From UBA4923 sp964606165 (GTDB lineage: Bacteria; Bacillota; Clostridia; Saccharofermentanales; DTU023): a stretch of DNA of 64,000 bases. A model generated the notes under the pieces. The model did not search any database, was not told the origin of the DNA, and saw only the letters and a program-made list of their open reading frames with translations. The translations under genes and the position numbers were made by a program. The stretch spans positions 76,049-140,048 of the forward strand of contig CAZSFQ010000002.1 of the NCBI GenBank assembly GCA_964606165.1, in the 5' to 3' direction. Shown in pieces: positions 18,270-27,009 of this stretch. Numbering within the stretch: the stretch's first letter is position 1; every line of letters starts with the position of its first letter.

Positions 18270-19289
18270 TTGCGTATCAAGGAAGATCATTCGATCATGT
18301 TCAGCGACACACCGGTTCCTGATCTATTTATCCATGACATGATGCCGAAATTGAGCGGCAACGCGGTCAAATGCTACCTCTTCCTCAACAGTGTTTCCAC
18401 CTATGGATCGCGTGACGCGACCCGGTCCGACATCGCCGATCGACTGGGGATCACGGAGGAAGCCGTGGATGAATCCCTGCTGGAGCTCCAGCGCATGCAG
18501 CTGATCCTGGTGGGGGACACTGACATTTCCATTACTGACCTGAAGATGCTTGAATTGCAAAAAAGGTACCGCCCCATTACCTCATCCCGGCCGAGCGAGA
18601 TCATGCAGCGCGAGAATTTGAACGAAGAGCGCGAGCGAATGGTTAACCTGATCAAGATGACTTTTTTCCAGGGCATCATGACCTTCATGTGGTACGACCA
18701 GATCGACCGCTGGTTCGAGGCTTATGGTTTCGAGCCGGAAGTGATATACGCTCTCTTTCAGGAAGCGGCCAACAATAACAGGCTGGACGGGCCGGGCTAC
18801 GCCAACAGGATCGCCGAGGACTGGGCGGCGGCCGGAGTCAAAACCTATGATCAACTGTCGGTCTACTACGCCCGTTTTCTCGAGAAAAACAAGATCAAGG
18901 CCTATGTGGGCAAAAGGCTCAGGCGGGTCCTGACTGAATACGACCTGAAGGATATCGAGATGTGGATCGACGAGTTCGGCTACGACCGGGAGATCATTGA
19001 CGAGGGACTGGCCAAGACGCGGGGAGCCTCGAAACCGAGCATTCGTTTTGTCACCGCTGTTCTTAAGGACTGGCATGAGAGCGGACTTGTGACCATTGAA
19101 CAAGTTAGGGAATATGAGAAAAACCGCGAGGCTGACGCGGGGCGGGCGCGTAAAAAGCAGGTCCTGGCCCGCGACAACCGGGGCAACTTCAGGGAGGGTG
19201 AAGAGCGCGACGCGGACAGCGCGGCTGGTTACGACACACGGATGCCGCGTATCGACGCCGATGAGACGGAGGGCGGGGTTGACGCGTGA
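18270..19289 (+). CDS. dnaD: DnaD-domain replication initiation protein
   Basis: A 339-residue DnaD-family protein. An N-terminal winged-helix region (TRSDIADRLGITEEAVDESL) is followed by two DnaD-like repeats, each with a W-x-E-x-GF/FGYD-type helix near the YGFEPEVI and FGYDREII segments. These proteins remodel DnaA- or PriA-bound DNA and help load the replicative helicase in Bacillota. I chose the TTG at 18270 because GAGGGG lies 8 bases before it and the resulting N-terminus aligns with relatives. The ATG at 18297 is the alternative. It overlaps the next gene by GTGA. Confidence 0.85.
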   Translation: MRIKEDHSIMFSDTPVPDLFIHDMMPKLSGNAVKCYLFLNSVSTYGSRDATRSDIADRLGITEEAVDESLLELQRMQLILVGDTDISITDLKMLELQKRYRPITSSRPSEIMQRENLNEERERMVNLIKMTFFQGIMTFMWYDQIDRWFEAYGFEPEVIYALFQEAANNNRLDGPGYANRIAEDWAAAGVKTYDQLSVYYARFLEKNKIKAYVGKRLRRVLTEYDLKDIEMWIDEFGYDREIIDEGLAKTRGASKPSIRFVTAVLKDWHESGLVTIEQVREYEKNREADAGRARKKQVLARDNRGNFREGEERDADSAAGYDTRMPRIDADETEGGVDA

Positions 19290-20305
19290 AGAGCCTGACC
19301 CAGAAAATCAACCATGATCTGGTTCGCGTCTATGAGCAGCGGCGCAACCAGGCCTTCCAGGCGCGGGACGAGCGGGTGAGCCGGCTTTACGCGGGCTTTC
19401 CCGACCTGGAAATCCTTGACCGCAGGCTCAGGACCGCGGGGCTGGACCAGCTTCTGGCGGTGCTTGAGCAGGAAGCGGGCCAAGGCGGTCAGGAGGCGGA
19501 ATCTTTTGCCCGGGTCGAGGAGGAACGCCTTTCTTTTTTGAAACATCACAGCATTGACGATGGCTACGACCAGCCGGTTTTTGTCTGCCGCGCCTGCCAG
19601 GACACCGGAAGGGCCGACGGGGACTGGTGCCGGTGCCGCAGGCAGATCATCCAGGAGATTTTGCCCGCCTATTTCCCTGATCTGACGGATGAAAGCCACG
19701 TCTTCGCCAACTTCAATCTCAACTTGTTCAGCAACAGGAAACTGAAATGCGGCGATGTCCAAGTTTCAGCCCGCGAGAGGATGGCGGATTACCTGCAGAT
19801 GGCCCAGCTTTACACGGGTCACTTTGACCGGCTTCGTGACCGCAACCTCTTTTTTTCGGGGGGGCCGGGGACAGGCAAGACCTTCCTGATGCAGTGCGTG
19901 GGCCACCGCCTGATGGAGGAGGGCAAATCCGTCGTCTACATCACAGCACCCAATCTTTTTGACCTGATCACCCGGCACAAAAGGCAGAAGACCTCTTTCC
20001 GGCCCGACCCCGATTTGCTGGAGGAGGCTTCCATGCTCTTTCATGCGCTTCAGACCTGGGACCTTTTGTTGATTGACGATCTGGGGACGGAGCCCGCCAC
20101 ACCCGATACCTACGCCCAGCTGATCCTTTTGCTCGACGCCCGCCAGCACAGGAAACTTGCCACCATCATCGCCTCCAACATTGAGGTGGCCGATTTTTCC
20201 CGTTTCTATGACGGCAGGATCGCCAGCCGCCTCAACGGTAATTTTCTCAAATACGCCTTTATTGGTGATGATTTGCGCTTGCGGCAAAAGCACCGGGAAC
20301 CATAA
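19286..20305 (+). CDS. DnaC/IstB-like AAA+ helicase loader
   Basis: A 339-residue ATPase that probably loads the replicative helicase together with DnaD. It has a Cys-rich zinc-like segment (CRACQDTG...CRC) near residues 98-116, a Walker A GGPGTGKT near 191-198, Walker B LLLIDDLG, and the sensor-like IIASNIE. The GTG start overlaps the stop of dnaD by four bases. This DnaD-DnaC pairing is standard in Clostridia and argues against the transposon IstB paralogue, since no transposase is nearby. Confidence 0.88.
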   Translation: MKSLTQKINHDLVRVYEQRRNQAFQARDERVSRLYAGFPDLEILDRRLRTAGLDQLLAVLEQEAGQGGQEAESFARVEEERLSFLKHHSIDDGYDQPVFVCRACQDTGRADGDWCRCRRQIIQEILPAYFPDLTDESHVFANFNLNLFSNRKLKCGDVQVSARERMADYLQMAQLYTGHFDRLRDRNLFFSGGPGTGKTFLMQCVGHRLMEEGKSVVYITAPNLFDLITRHKRQKTSFRPDPDLLEEASMLFHALQTWDLLLIDDLGTEPATPDTYAQLILLLDARQHRKLATIIASNIEVADFSRFYDGRIASRLNGNFLKYAFIGDDLRLRQKHREP

Positions 20306-20314
20306 GGATGGCTT

Positions 20315-20713
20315 ATGCGAACGGGAATTGATCTCATATCGGTCAGACGCCTTGAGGGGGTTCTGGCGCGCCATGGCGACCGTTTTCTCAACCGTGTCTA
20401 TACTAAGGAAGAGATGACCATTTGCTCCGGGGACCCGCGCAGGCTGGCAGGCCGCTACGCAGCCAAGGAAGCCGTGTCAAAGGCTTTGGGCAGCGGTATT
20501 GGCAGAGCGGGAATCTCTTTTCGCGACATCGAGATATTGTGCGATCCTGCCGGCGCGCCTCAAGTATTCCTACACGGGGCTGCCGGGGCGCTCTATAAAA
20601 AACTTGGCGGTCAGGGGCTGTCGCTCAGCATTTCACACGAAAATGAGTTCGCCGTCGCCTTTTGTGTCCTGATCACGGTCTTTCACCCCGGGGGGGAGGC
20701 AGCAGATGCCTGA
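20315..20713 (+). CDS. acpS: Holo-[acyl-carrier-protein] synthase
   Basis: A 132-residue AcpS-type phosphopantetheinyl transferase that puts 4'-phosphopantetheine on the fatty acid carrier protein. The Mg2+/CoA-binding motifs are GIDLISV with Asp6 and RYAAKEAVSKALGSG with Glu52. The length is normal. The gene follows the helicase loader by 9 bases and overlaps the next gene by 8 bases, so it is part of the dnaD transcript. Confidence 0.95.
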   Translation: MRTGIDLISVRRLEGVLARHGDRFLNRVYTKEEMTICSGDPRRLAGRYAAKEAVSKALGSGIGRAGISFRDIEILCDPAGAPQVFLHGAAGALYKKLGGQGLSLSISHENEFAVAFCVLITVFHPGGEAADA

Positions 20714-21863
20714 CAAACAAGAGGACAGGTTCAGCCCGCCAAAAATAGAAATCAAGCGGGGTATTACACCGGATCAGATGGAAACGGAACCCCTTTCACA
20801 GAAAAAAAAGAGAAGCAAGCCGGTCTTTCTCATCAGCAGGAGACGGAGAATCCCCTCGTGGATGATCGCGATCCTGGTCTTCACCCTGCTCATGGCAGGC
20901 CTCTTTTTCGTCGTTCCGCGTATCTCAGAGCAGACCTTTGATTTTGACGTCACGCCCCCGGCGGAGGAAACCCTGCCTCCCGGCTGGGATGATTACCTGC
21001 ACGCCGAAGATACAGCCGTGGTAAGTGTCGCGGCAGCGCCTCTCTTCTCTGAGCCGGATCCTGCAAGCGCCCGTGTGGCCGAGGCTCTTCTGAATGAACG
21101 CGTGACCATGCTGGATACGAAAGGGAGAAGCTTTATTCAGGTCCGGCTGGATGACGGCGTGACCGGCTACGTCAGGCGAAGCCATCTGGTGGCCGATACC
21201 GATTCGATTTCGCCCGAGGGCAGTGTGGCCCGGATCATTGTGCGCGTGCCCTTCAAGCGGGTCATGAGCCACGCGCGGTCGGGCTCCCTGGTCATGGAGG
21301 CGCCCATGGGCACCGTTCTTTACGCCGACTACCGGAACGGAGACCTGCTCAGGGTCAAGCTGCCCGGCCAGAAGACGGGCTGGATCAATACCACGGGTGT
21401 CATGCTGGTTTCACCGCTCGCGGCCCTGGTGCCCGAAGACAATGTCCAGCAGCTGCTGGTCGTAACCATGATGGCCTTCCATAACAGTCCCGTCATGCCG
21501 GGGGGCCTGACGGCCCGCGGCATCAGCCCGGAGGGCGCCATGCATATTGCCGGCCTTTTGAACGGTTTGAGCCTGTCCCGCGACCGCCATGTCCTTTTTG
21601 AACAGGGAAGGCCGGTTGAGCTTGCAAAAAGCGAGTCAGGGATCCCCGATCTCAAATCCATGGAGGAGGGTGACCTGGTCTTTTTTCAATCCAAGACCGG
21701 CCAGGACACCATCGCCTCCCTGGCCATGCGGGTCGCCGACGATCAATTGCTGATCGCGCTCGCGGGCAAGCCGACCCTGCGGCTTATGGATATTGAGTCT
21801 GCTGATGTCCTGGAGCTTGCCGGCCGGGTCGCCGGTGTCAGGCGCTATGGCCCGCAAGCCTGA
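20706..21863 (+). CDS. Membrane-anchored SH3 protein with a degenerate NlpC/P60-like tail
   Basis: A 385-residue protein with a basic N-terminus, one transmembrane segment at about 50-71 and an extracellular part. The first SH3-like repeat is near 100-160 and a weaker one near 165-225. The last 150 residues follow the outline of an NlpC/P60 domain, including EEGDLVFFQSK, which matches the family's PGDLVFF strand. However, there is no Cys in this region and no His at the HVGIY position, so it should be catalytically dead. It may bind wall peptides rather than cut them. It overlaps acpS by 8 bases. Homology of the tail is my reading and is not certain. Confidence 0.65.
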   Translation: MPDKQEDRFSPPKIEIKRGITPDQMETEPLSQKKKRSKPVFLISRRRRIPSWMIAILVFTLLMAGLFFVVPRISEQTFDFDVTPPAEETLPPGWDDYLHAEDTAVVSVAAAPLFSEPDPASARVAEALLNERVTMLDTKGRSFIQVRLDDGVTGYVRRSHLVADTDSISPEGSVARIIVRVPFKRVMSHARSGSLVMEAPMGTVLYADYRNGDLLRVKLPGQKTGWINTTGVMLVSPLAALVPEDNVQQLLVVTMMAFHNSPVMPGGLTARGISPEGAMHIAGLLNGLSLSRDRHVLFEQGRPVELAKSESGIPDLKSMEEGDLVFFQSKTGQDTIASLAMRVADDQLLIALAGKPTLRLMDIESADVLELAGRVAGVRRYGPQA

Positions 21864-21901
21864 TCAGAGATCCGGACGCTGGGATTGTGACCTTTTTATA
21901 A

Positions 21902-21930
21902 TTGACCTCCGGCTTTTAAATGTGTAAGAT
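21902..21930 (+). promoter_or_regulatory. Promoter of the nucleoside uptake operon
   Basis: TTGACC at 21902-21907 and TAAGAT at 21925-21930 are separated by exactly 17 bases. Transcription would start near 21937 and leave an untranslated leader of about 175 bases before bmpA. The leader contains a small CTGGCTGGAATGCCAG hairpin near 21990; no known riboswitch was recognised. Confidence 0.65.
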
Positions 21931-22113
21931 TTACTATGGTGTGCGTCCTCTCAAGGCTGATTTACCAGGCATATCAACAAAAATGACCTGGCTGGAATGC
22001 CAGCGGCCCCTGGACGTACCCGATCATAAGGAAATGTCTGTCCTGTTTTGGAGGGGAAAGACAGAGTCTTCATGTTTTTAACGAAGACGCATTATTTTTT
22101 AAGGAGAAAAAGG

Positions 22114-23232
22114 ATGAAAAAATTGCTTGCGCTCTTGCTTGTCGCCTTGATGGCGATCGCCATGGTCGCCTGTGACAAGAAGCCTGAGGAGCCGGCCAAG
22201 ACTGAGCCCGCGGGAAATGTCTACAAAGTGATCAACCTGGTTAACGGTAACTTGGGTGACAAGTCCTTCTTCGACTCGGCTGAGGCCGGCTTGAAGACAC
22301 TGGCCGATGCCGGCCGCATTACCTATGAGACAAAAGAAATGGGCGCTACCGACGCGGACCAGCCCAAGTGGCAGCAGACCATCAACGATGTCGCCTCCAT
22401 GGGTGTCTATGACCTGGTGATCTGCGGAACCTATCAGATGCCCGACTACCTGAAGGAAGCGGCGACCGCCTACCCCGACCAGAAGTTCCTCATCTACGAT
22501 GACACAACCTATGTCGGCGAGAACGAGAATGTGGTCAACCTGAGTTACCGCCAGAACGACATGGGCTACCTGATCGGTGTTTTTGCCGCGGCCATGACCT
22601 CGCAGACCTCGGTTGAAAACATCAATCCCGAGAAGGTCGTCGGTTTCATCGGCGGCATTGACAGCCCGGTCATCAACGACTTCCTCTACGGTTTCCTCGA
22701 GGGCGCCAAAGCCACGGATCCTGAGGTCAAGGTCGATACACGCTACGTTAACAGCTACGCGGATACGGCGACAGCCAAAGAGATGGGTCTTGCCATGATC
22801 AATGACAACAAGGCCGACATCCTCTGGGGTGTCGCGGGTCTTTCGGGCAACGGCGGCGCGGAGGCGGCGCTTGAGTCGGGCAAGGGATGGTTCATCGGTG
22901 TCGACTCCGACCAGGAGCTGACCCTGTCGGCCGAGCTGGCCGCCATCACACTGACTTCAGGCCTCAAGAATATCGGCGACTCCCTGATCTGGATTTTCGA
23001 TGAGTGGGATGCCGGACGCACTTACTGGGGCAAGGAAGTCAATCTCGGATTGGTGGAAGGCGGAGTTGGTTTCGTTTCAGACAAGAACTTTGCCAAGTAC
23101 GCGCCCCAGGAAGTCCAGGATAAAGTGTTCGCTGCGGAAAAGGCTGTCCGGGAAGGCACCATCCAGGTCTCCTCGGCCATTGGCGATGAGTCCATGGGTG
23201 TTGTCAGCCTGCGTGACCAAATGCAGCCTTAG
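22114..23232 (+). CDS. bmpA: BMP-family nucleoside-binding lipoprotein
   Basis: A 372-residue substrate-binding lipoprotein of the basic membrane protein/Med family (PF02608). The signal peptide ends in a lipobox AMVAC with the lipidated Cys at residue 20. The mature part has the periplasmic-binding fold segments GNLGDKSFFDSA, LVICGTY and GFIGGIDSP. Family members capture purine nucleosides outside the membrane for the ABC importer encoded next. The start at 22114 is fixed by AAGGAG 8 bases upstream; an in-frame start at 22048 is rejected. A terminator-like hairpin follows, which would allow more binding protein than transporter. Confidence 0.92.
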   Translation: MKKLLALLLVALMAIAMVACDKKPEEPAKTEPAGNVYKVINLVNGNLGDKSFFDSAEAGLKTLADAGRITYETKEMGATDADQPKWQQTINDVASMGVYDLVICGTYQMPDYLKEAATAYPDQKFLIYDDTTYVGENENVVNLSYRQNDMGYLIGVFAAAMTSQTSVENINPEKVVGFIGGIDSPVINDFLYGFLEGAKATDPEVKVDTRYVNSYADTATAKEMGLAMINDNKADILWGVAGLSGNGGAEAALESGKGWFIGVDSDQELTLSAELAAITLTSGLKNIGDSLIWIFDEWDAGRTYWGKEVNLGLVEGGVGFVSDKNFAKYAPQEVQDKVFAAEKAVREGTIQVSSAIGDESMGVVSLRDQMQP

Positions 23233-23273
23233 TGAAAATTTTGACAGCATTGATGGCCGATTGAAAGCAAGAA

Positions 23274-23299
23274 GGGGACCTGTTGGCAGGTCCCCTTTT
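23274..23299 (+). terminator. Intra-operon terminator/attenuator hairpin after bmpA
   Basis: GGGGACC and GGTCCCC enclose TG-TTGG-CA and are followed by TTTT. It lies between the binding protein gene and the ATPase gene with no new promoter recognised. It probably acts as a partial terminator that raises the binding protein to transporter ratio. Confidence 0.65.
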
Positions 23300-23355
23300 G
23301 CCTAGCTGCGTCCTGGCGGGTCCAGGACCATAAGTGAGACAGGAGAGGAAAACGA

Positions 23356-24915
23356 ATGGATCAAAACCAAGTCGTTGTCCAGATGAAGGGAATTACAAAG
23401 ATCTATCCCAACGGTATCGCAGCGAACCAGGAAGTCGATTTTTCGATCAGGACCGGTGAGATTCACGCCCTGATCGGGGAGAACGGGGCGGGCAAATCAA
23501 CCCTGATGAAGATCCTCTTCGGCCTGGAAAAACCGACGGAAGGAGAGATCATCGTCGGAGAGGAGCCTGTTCACTTTTCGAGCCCCATTGACGCTATCAG
23601 CAAGGGCATCGGCATGGTCCACCAGCACTTCATGCTTGTCCCAAGCCTGACCGTCGCCGAAAACATCGTGCTCGGCATGGCGCCAAGAAAGTCGGGATTA
23701 TTTTTGGACTACAGGCAGGCAGTGGAACTGACCCGGGAAAACGCGGAGAAATATAATCTCCACGTGGAACCGACAGCCCGTGTCGCCGATATCACTGCCG
23801 GCATGAAACAGAAGGTTGAAATATTAAAAGCCCTGGTCCGGGGGGCGCGCGTCCTGATTCTTGACGAGCCGACCGCTGTCCTCACCACCCAGGAGACGGT
23901 GACCCTTTTTGAGGAACTGAGAAACTTAAGGGAAGAGGGTTTCACCATCATCTTTATTTCACACAAATTGAATGAAGTGAAAGAGCTGACCGACCGGATC
24001 ACCATCATGCGCGGCGGAAAATCGGTCGGGGTCTACCATACCGGATCCATTACTGAAAAAGAGATTTCACGCCTTATGGTCGGCCGCGATGTGATCCTGG
24101 AGGTGGAAAAGGAAGCGGCCTCGCCAGGGGATGTGGTCCTGCAGGTCGAAGACCTGCACTATGTCAATGAATGGGGCAAAAAGGCATTGGATGGCGTAAG
24201 CTTTTCGGTCCGCAGCGGCGAGATTGTAGGTATCGCGGGTGTTGAGGGGAACGGGCAGCGCGAACTGGTCGATATTCTCTTTGGCCTGAGAATGCCTCAA
24301 GAGGGATCTGTTGAGGTTGGCGGCGAAAGCCTGATCGGCCAGCCTCAGGCGAAAATCCGCTCCCTCGGCGTCTCCTATGTACCGGAGGACCGGATGACCT
24401 TCGGCATTGCCCATACGGCAAGTGTCGAGGAAAATGTGATCTCCGACCGCTTCAGGCAGAAGCGCTTCAACAAGGGGCCCCTGTTCAGGATGAAGGAACT
24501 CCACAAGGAGAGCGACCGCCTGATCATGGATTATTCGGTGCTTTGCAAGGCCAGGAGCCAGGAAGTGGGAATGCTGTCGGGCGGCAATATCCAGAAGGTT
24601 GTGGTCGCCCGTGAGTTTTCCAGCAGCCCCATCCTGATCATTGCCGACCAGCCGACCAGGGGAATCGATGTCGGGGCGACGGAGCTGATTCGCAAGAAAC
24701 TGCTTGACCTGTCAAGGGCGGGGGCCGCTGTGCTCCTTGTATCCGCTGACCTCAACGAGGTCATGGAGATGTCGGACAGTCTCATTGTTCTTTACGAAGG
24801 CAAAATCGCCGGCTATTTCGACGACGGCCGATGGGATGACCTGATGATGGGCGAATACATGCTGGGCCTGAAACAGCAAAGCGGGGAGGAGATCAGGAGG
24901 GCTTCCTATGCATGA
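23356..24915 (+). CDS. nupO: Nucleoside ABC transporter, double ATPase subunit
   Basis: A 519-residue ATPase with two nucleotide-binding domains in tandem, as in NupO/YufO and RbsA. Domain 1 has Walker A GENGAGKST at 41-49 and Walker B VLILDEPTAVL near 171. Its signature is the atypical ITAGMKQ. Domain 2 has the degenerate Walker A GVEGNGQRE and a canonical LSGGN signature. This pattern is normal for the family. It energises nucleoside import from the cytoplasmic face. The start codon has a GGAGAGG site and the gene overlaps the first permease by 8 bases. Confidence 0.93.
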   Translation: MDQNQVVVQMKGITKIYPNGIAANQEVDFSIRTGEIHALIGENGAGKSTLMKILFGLEKPTEGEIIVGEEPVHFSSPIDAISKGIGMVHQHFMLVPSLTVAENIVLGMAPRKSGLFLDYRQAVELTRENAEKYNLHVEPTARVADITAGMKQKVEILKALVRGARVLILDEPTAVLTTQETVTLFEELRNLREEGFTIIFISHKLNEVKELTDRITIMRGGKSVGVYHTGSITEKEISRLMVGRDVILEVEKEAASPGDVVLQVEDLHYVNEWGKKALDGVSFSVRSGEIVGIAGVEGNGQRELVDILFGLRMPQEGSVEVGGESLIGQPQAKIRSLGVSYVPEDRMTFGIAHTASVEENVISDRFRQKRFNKGPLFRMKELHKESDRLIMDYSVLCKARSQEVGMLSGGNIQKVVVAREFSSSPILIIADQPTRGIDVGATELIRKKLLDLSRAGAAVLLVSADLNEVMEMSDSLIVLYEGKIAGYFDDGRWDDLMMGEYMLGLKQQSGEEIRRASYA

Positions 24916-26041
24916 CAGACGAATGAGATTATTTAATGTCGCCCGGGGGGCTGCGGCGATCGCGATCGCCCTCCTAGTCGCCATGATCTTTATATTCTTG
25001 AGCTCCAAAACACCCTTCACGGCGCTCCGCTATCTGTTGATCGGCCCTCTTTTGAGTTTTCACGACGGCGCCGTCATCTTCAATGCCCAGTATCTTTACC
25101 AGGTCCTGGCCGCTATGATTCCCATTATCTTCACGGGCCTGGCCGTCACGGTCATGTTCTCCTCCAATCAGTTCAACCTGGCCGGGGAGGGCTGCGTGCT
25201 GGTGGGCGGTTTTGTGGGTGGTATCCTGGGTGTTTACCTGAACATCAACTCGGGCTGGCACTGGGTGGTTAGTATCCTGGCCGCCACGGCAGTCTGCGGC
25301 CTGATCATGCTGATCCCTGCCCTTTTAAAAGTATGGCTGGGGGCCAGCGAGATGGTAACCAGCCTGATGCTGAATTTTATTCTGCTTTATCTGGTGCTCC
25401 ACTATTTGAATTTCCACTTTGCCGACCGGACCAAGGGCGCCACCATGACCAAGGAGTTCAAGCCGTCGGCCATCATCCCCTCCCTGGTCCCGGGCAACAG
25501 CAAATTGACGGTCGGCTTCATCATCGCCATCGCCGCCACTGTGCTTGTTTCCTTTTTCCTTTACCGGACGCGCTGGGGCTACACCATCCGGATGATCGGG
25601 ATCAATGAGTCTTTCTCCCTTTATTCGGGCATGAATGTCGGGGGGACCATTGTCCTCGCCCAGGTGATCGGCGGCATGCTGTCGGGCATGGGCGGCAGCA
25701 TCGAGGTCCTGGGACGCTACCAGACCTACCTGTGGCGTGATTTGCCCGGTTACGGCTGGGTGGGAATCACCATCGCCATCCTGGCCAAAAACAATCCGTC
25801 CTACGTGCCCCTGGCGGCATTTTTCATCGCCTATCTCAATAAAGGGTGCTTGTTGATGTCGACCTATTGTGACGTCCCGGTCGAGATGATCGATATCATC
25901 CAGGCGGCCATCTTTCTCTTCTTTGCCGCTGAGCAGTTCCTGTCCGGTTACAGGCAGAAGCTGGTTGTAAAAACGACCCGGGAGGATCTGGAAAGGCTCG
26001 ACGCGTCGAGGCTTGCGCAGGGAGGTAACAAGCATGTTTGA
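24908..26041 (+). CDS. nupP: Nucleoside ABC transporter permease 1
   Basis: A 377-residue integral membrane permease of the BPD_transp_2 family with about nine hydrophobic segments. The segments NLAGEGCVLVGGF and GINESFSLYSGMN are typical of the larger of the two NupP/NupQ-type permeases. It would pair with the next gene product to form the membrane channel. The ATG at 24908 follows AGGAGG; its end overlaps the second permease by 8 bases. Confidence 0.9.
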   Translation: MHDRRMRLFNVARGAAAIAIALLVAMIFIFLSSKTPFTALRYLLIGPLLSFHDGAVIFNAQYLYQVLAAMIPIIFTGLAVTVMFSSNQFNLAGEGCVLVGGFVGGILGVYLNINSGWHWVVSILAATAVCGLIMLIPALLKVWLGASEMVTSLMLNFILLYLVLHYLNFHFADRTKGATMTKEFKPSAIIPSLVPGNSKLTVGFIIAIAATVLVSFFLYRTRWGYTIRMIGINESFSLYSGMNVGGTIVLAQVIGGMLSGMGGSIEVLGRYQTYLWRDLPGYGWVGITIAILAKNNPSYVPLAAFFIAYLNKGCLLMSTYCDVPVEMIDIIQAAIFLFFAAEQFLSGYRQKLVVKTTREDLERLDASRLAQGGNKHV

Positions 26042-26984
26042 GCAACTTTTTCAAACCATATTCAAGGCGGATTTTCTTTTCGCCATCCTGCGCATTACGG
26101 CGCCCATTCTCTTCGCCAGCCTGGGCGCGGTTGTGGCGGAGAAGGCCGGCGTAGTCAATATCGGCCTTGAAGGCACCATGATGATTACCGCCCTTTTCGG
26201 CTTTCTTTTCGCCTACTGGACACAAAGCTGGCTTATCGGCGTGCTGGGCGCCGTTCTGGTCGGCTGCCTGATCGGGCTCATGATGGGCTTTTTCGCCCTG
26301 AAACTGAAGACGGATATTATCCTGGCGGGTATTGCCGTCAACATGCTGGGCGCCGGCGGAACCATCTTCCTGCTCAACATGTTCACCGGCCTGAGGGGGA
26401 ATACGGGAAATCTTGTCACCCCCAATATCCTGATCCCCACGGTCAAGATTCCCCTGATCGACAGGATTCCCGTCCTGGGCGAGGTCATTTCCGGTCACGC
26501 CGTGCTCACTTACCTGGCCTTCCTCTTCGTCTTTTTCCTATGGCTCTTTTTATACAAAACCCCGCTCGGCCTCAATATCAGGGCCGTGGGGGAGAACCCC
26601 GACGCGGCATCCAGCGTCGGGGTCAGCGTGTTAAAGATTAAGTACATCGCCATCGGATTATCAGGTGCCATGGCCGGCTTCGGCGGTGCCTTCATGTCCA
26701 TGTACTATTCCCAGGGCTGGAACTCGGGCTTTGTGGCCGGTCGCGGCTTTATCGCCCTGGCAGCCCAAGCCATGGGCAGGGGGGAACCGGTCGGCAGCAT
26801 GCTCTCCTCGCTCCTTTTCGGTCTGGCCCAGGCGCTTCGAACCAAGGTATCGGGATTGCAGGGCGTATCAAGTTACCTGGTCTCCCTCATTCCCTATGTG
26901 ACCACCCTGCTGGGCCTGGTCCTTTATTCAGTCAGTATAAAACGCAAGGCCCGCAAACATGCCGTCAAAGCGGTCAAGCCCTGA
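26034..26984 (+). CDS. nupQ: Nucleoside ABC transporter permease 2
   Basis: A 316-residue permease with about eight hydrophobic segments and the family motif NIGLEGTMM near the N-terminus, plus RAVGENPDAA in the second half. It is the partner of the preceding permease. The ATG at 26034 follows GGGAGGT; an in-frame upstream start at 26013 lies deeper inside the previous gene and is less likely. Confidence 0.9.
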   Translation: MFEQLFQTIFKADFLFAILRITAPILFASLGAVVAEKAGVVNIGLEGTMMITALFGFLFAYWTQSWLIGVLGAVLVGCLIGLMMGFFALKLKTDIILAGIAVNMLGAGGTIFLLNMFTGLRGNTGNLVTPNILIPTVKIPLIDRIPVLGEVISGHAVLTYLAFLFVFFLWLFLYKTPLGLNIRAVGENPDAASSVGVSVLKIKYIAIGLSGAMAGFGGAFMSMYYSQGWNSGFVAGRGFIALAAQAMGRGEPVGSMLSSLLFGLAQALRTKVSGLQGVSSYLVSLIPYVTTLLGLVLYSVSIKRKARKHAVKAVKP

Positions 26985-27009
26985 CGCCGTGTCTGGAAGA
27001 GAGGGAAGG

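Noticed and set aside
21931..22113. Purine riboswitch before bmpA
   Set aside because: The conserved loop sequences and three-way junction could not be found; kept only as an unassigned leader.
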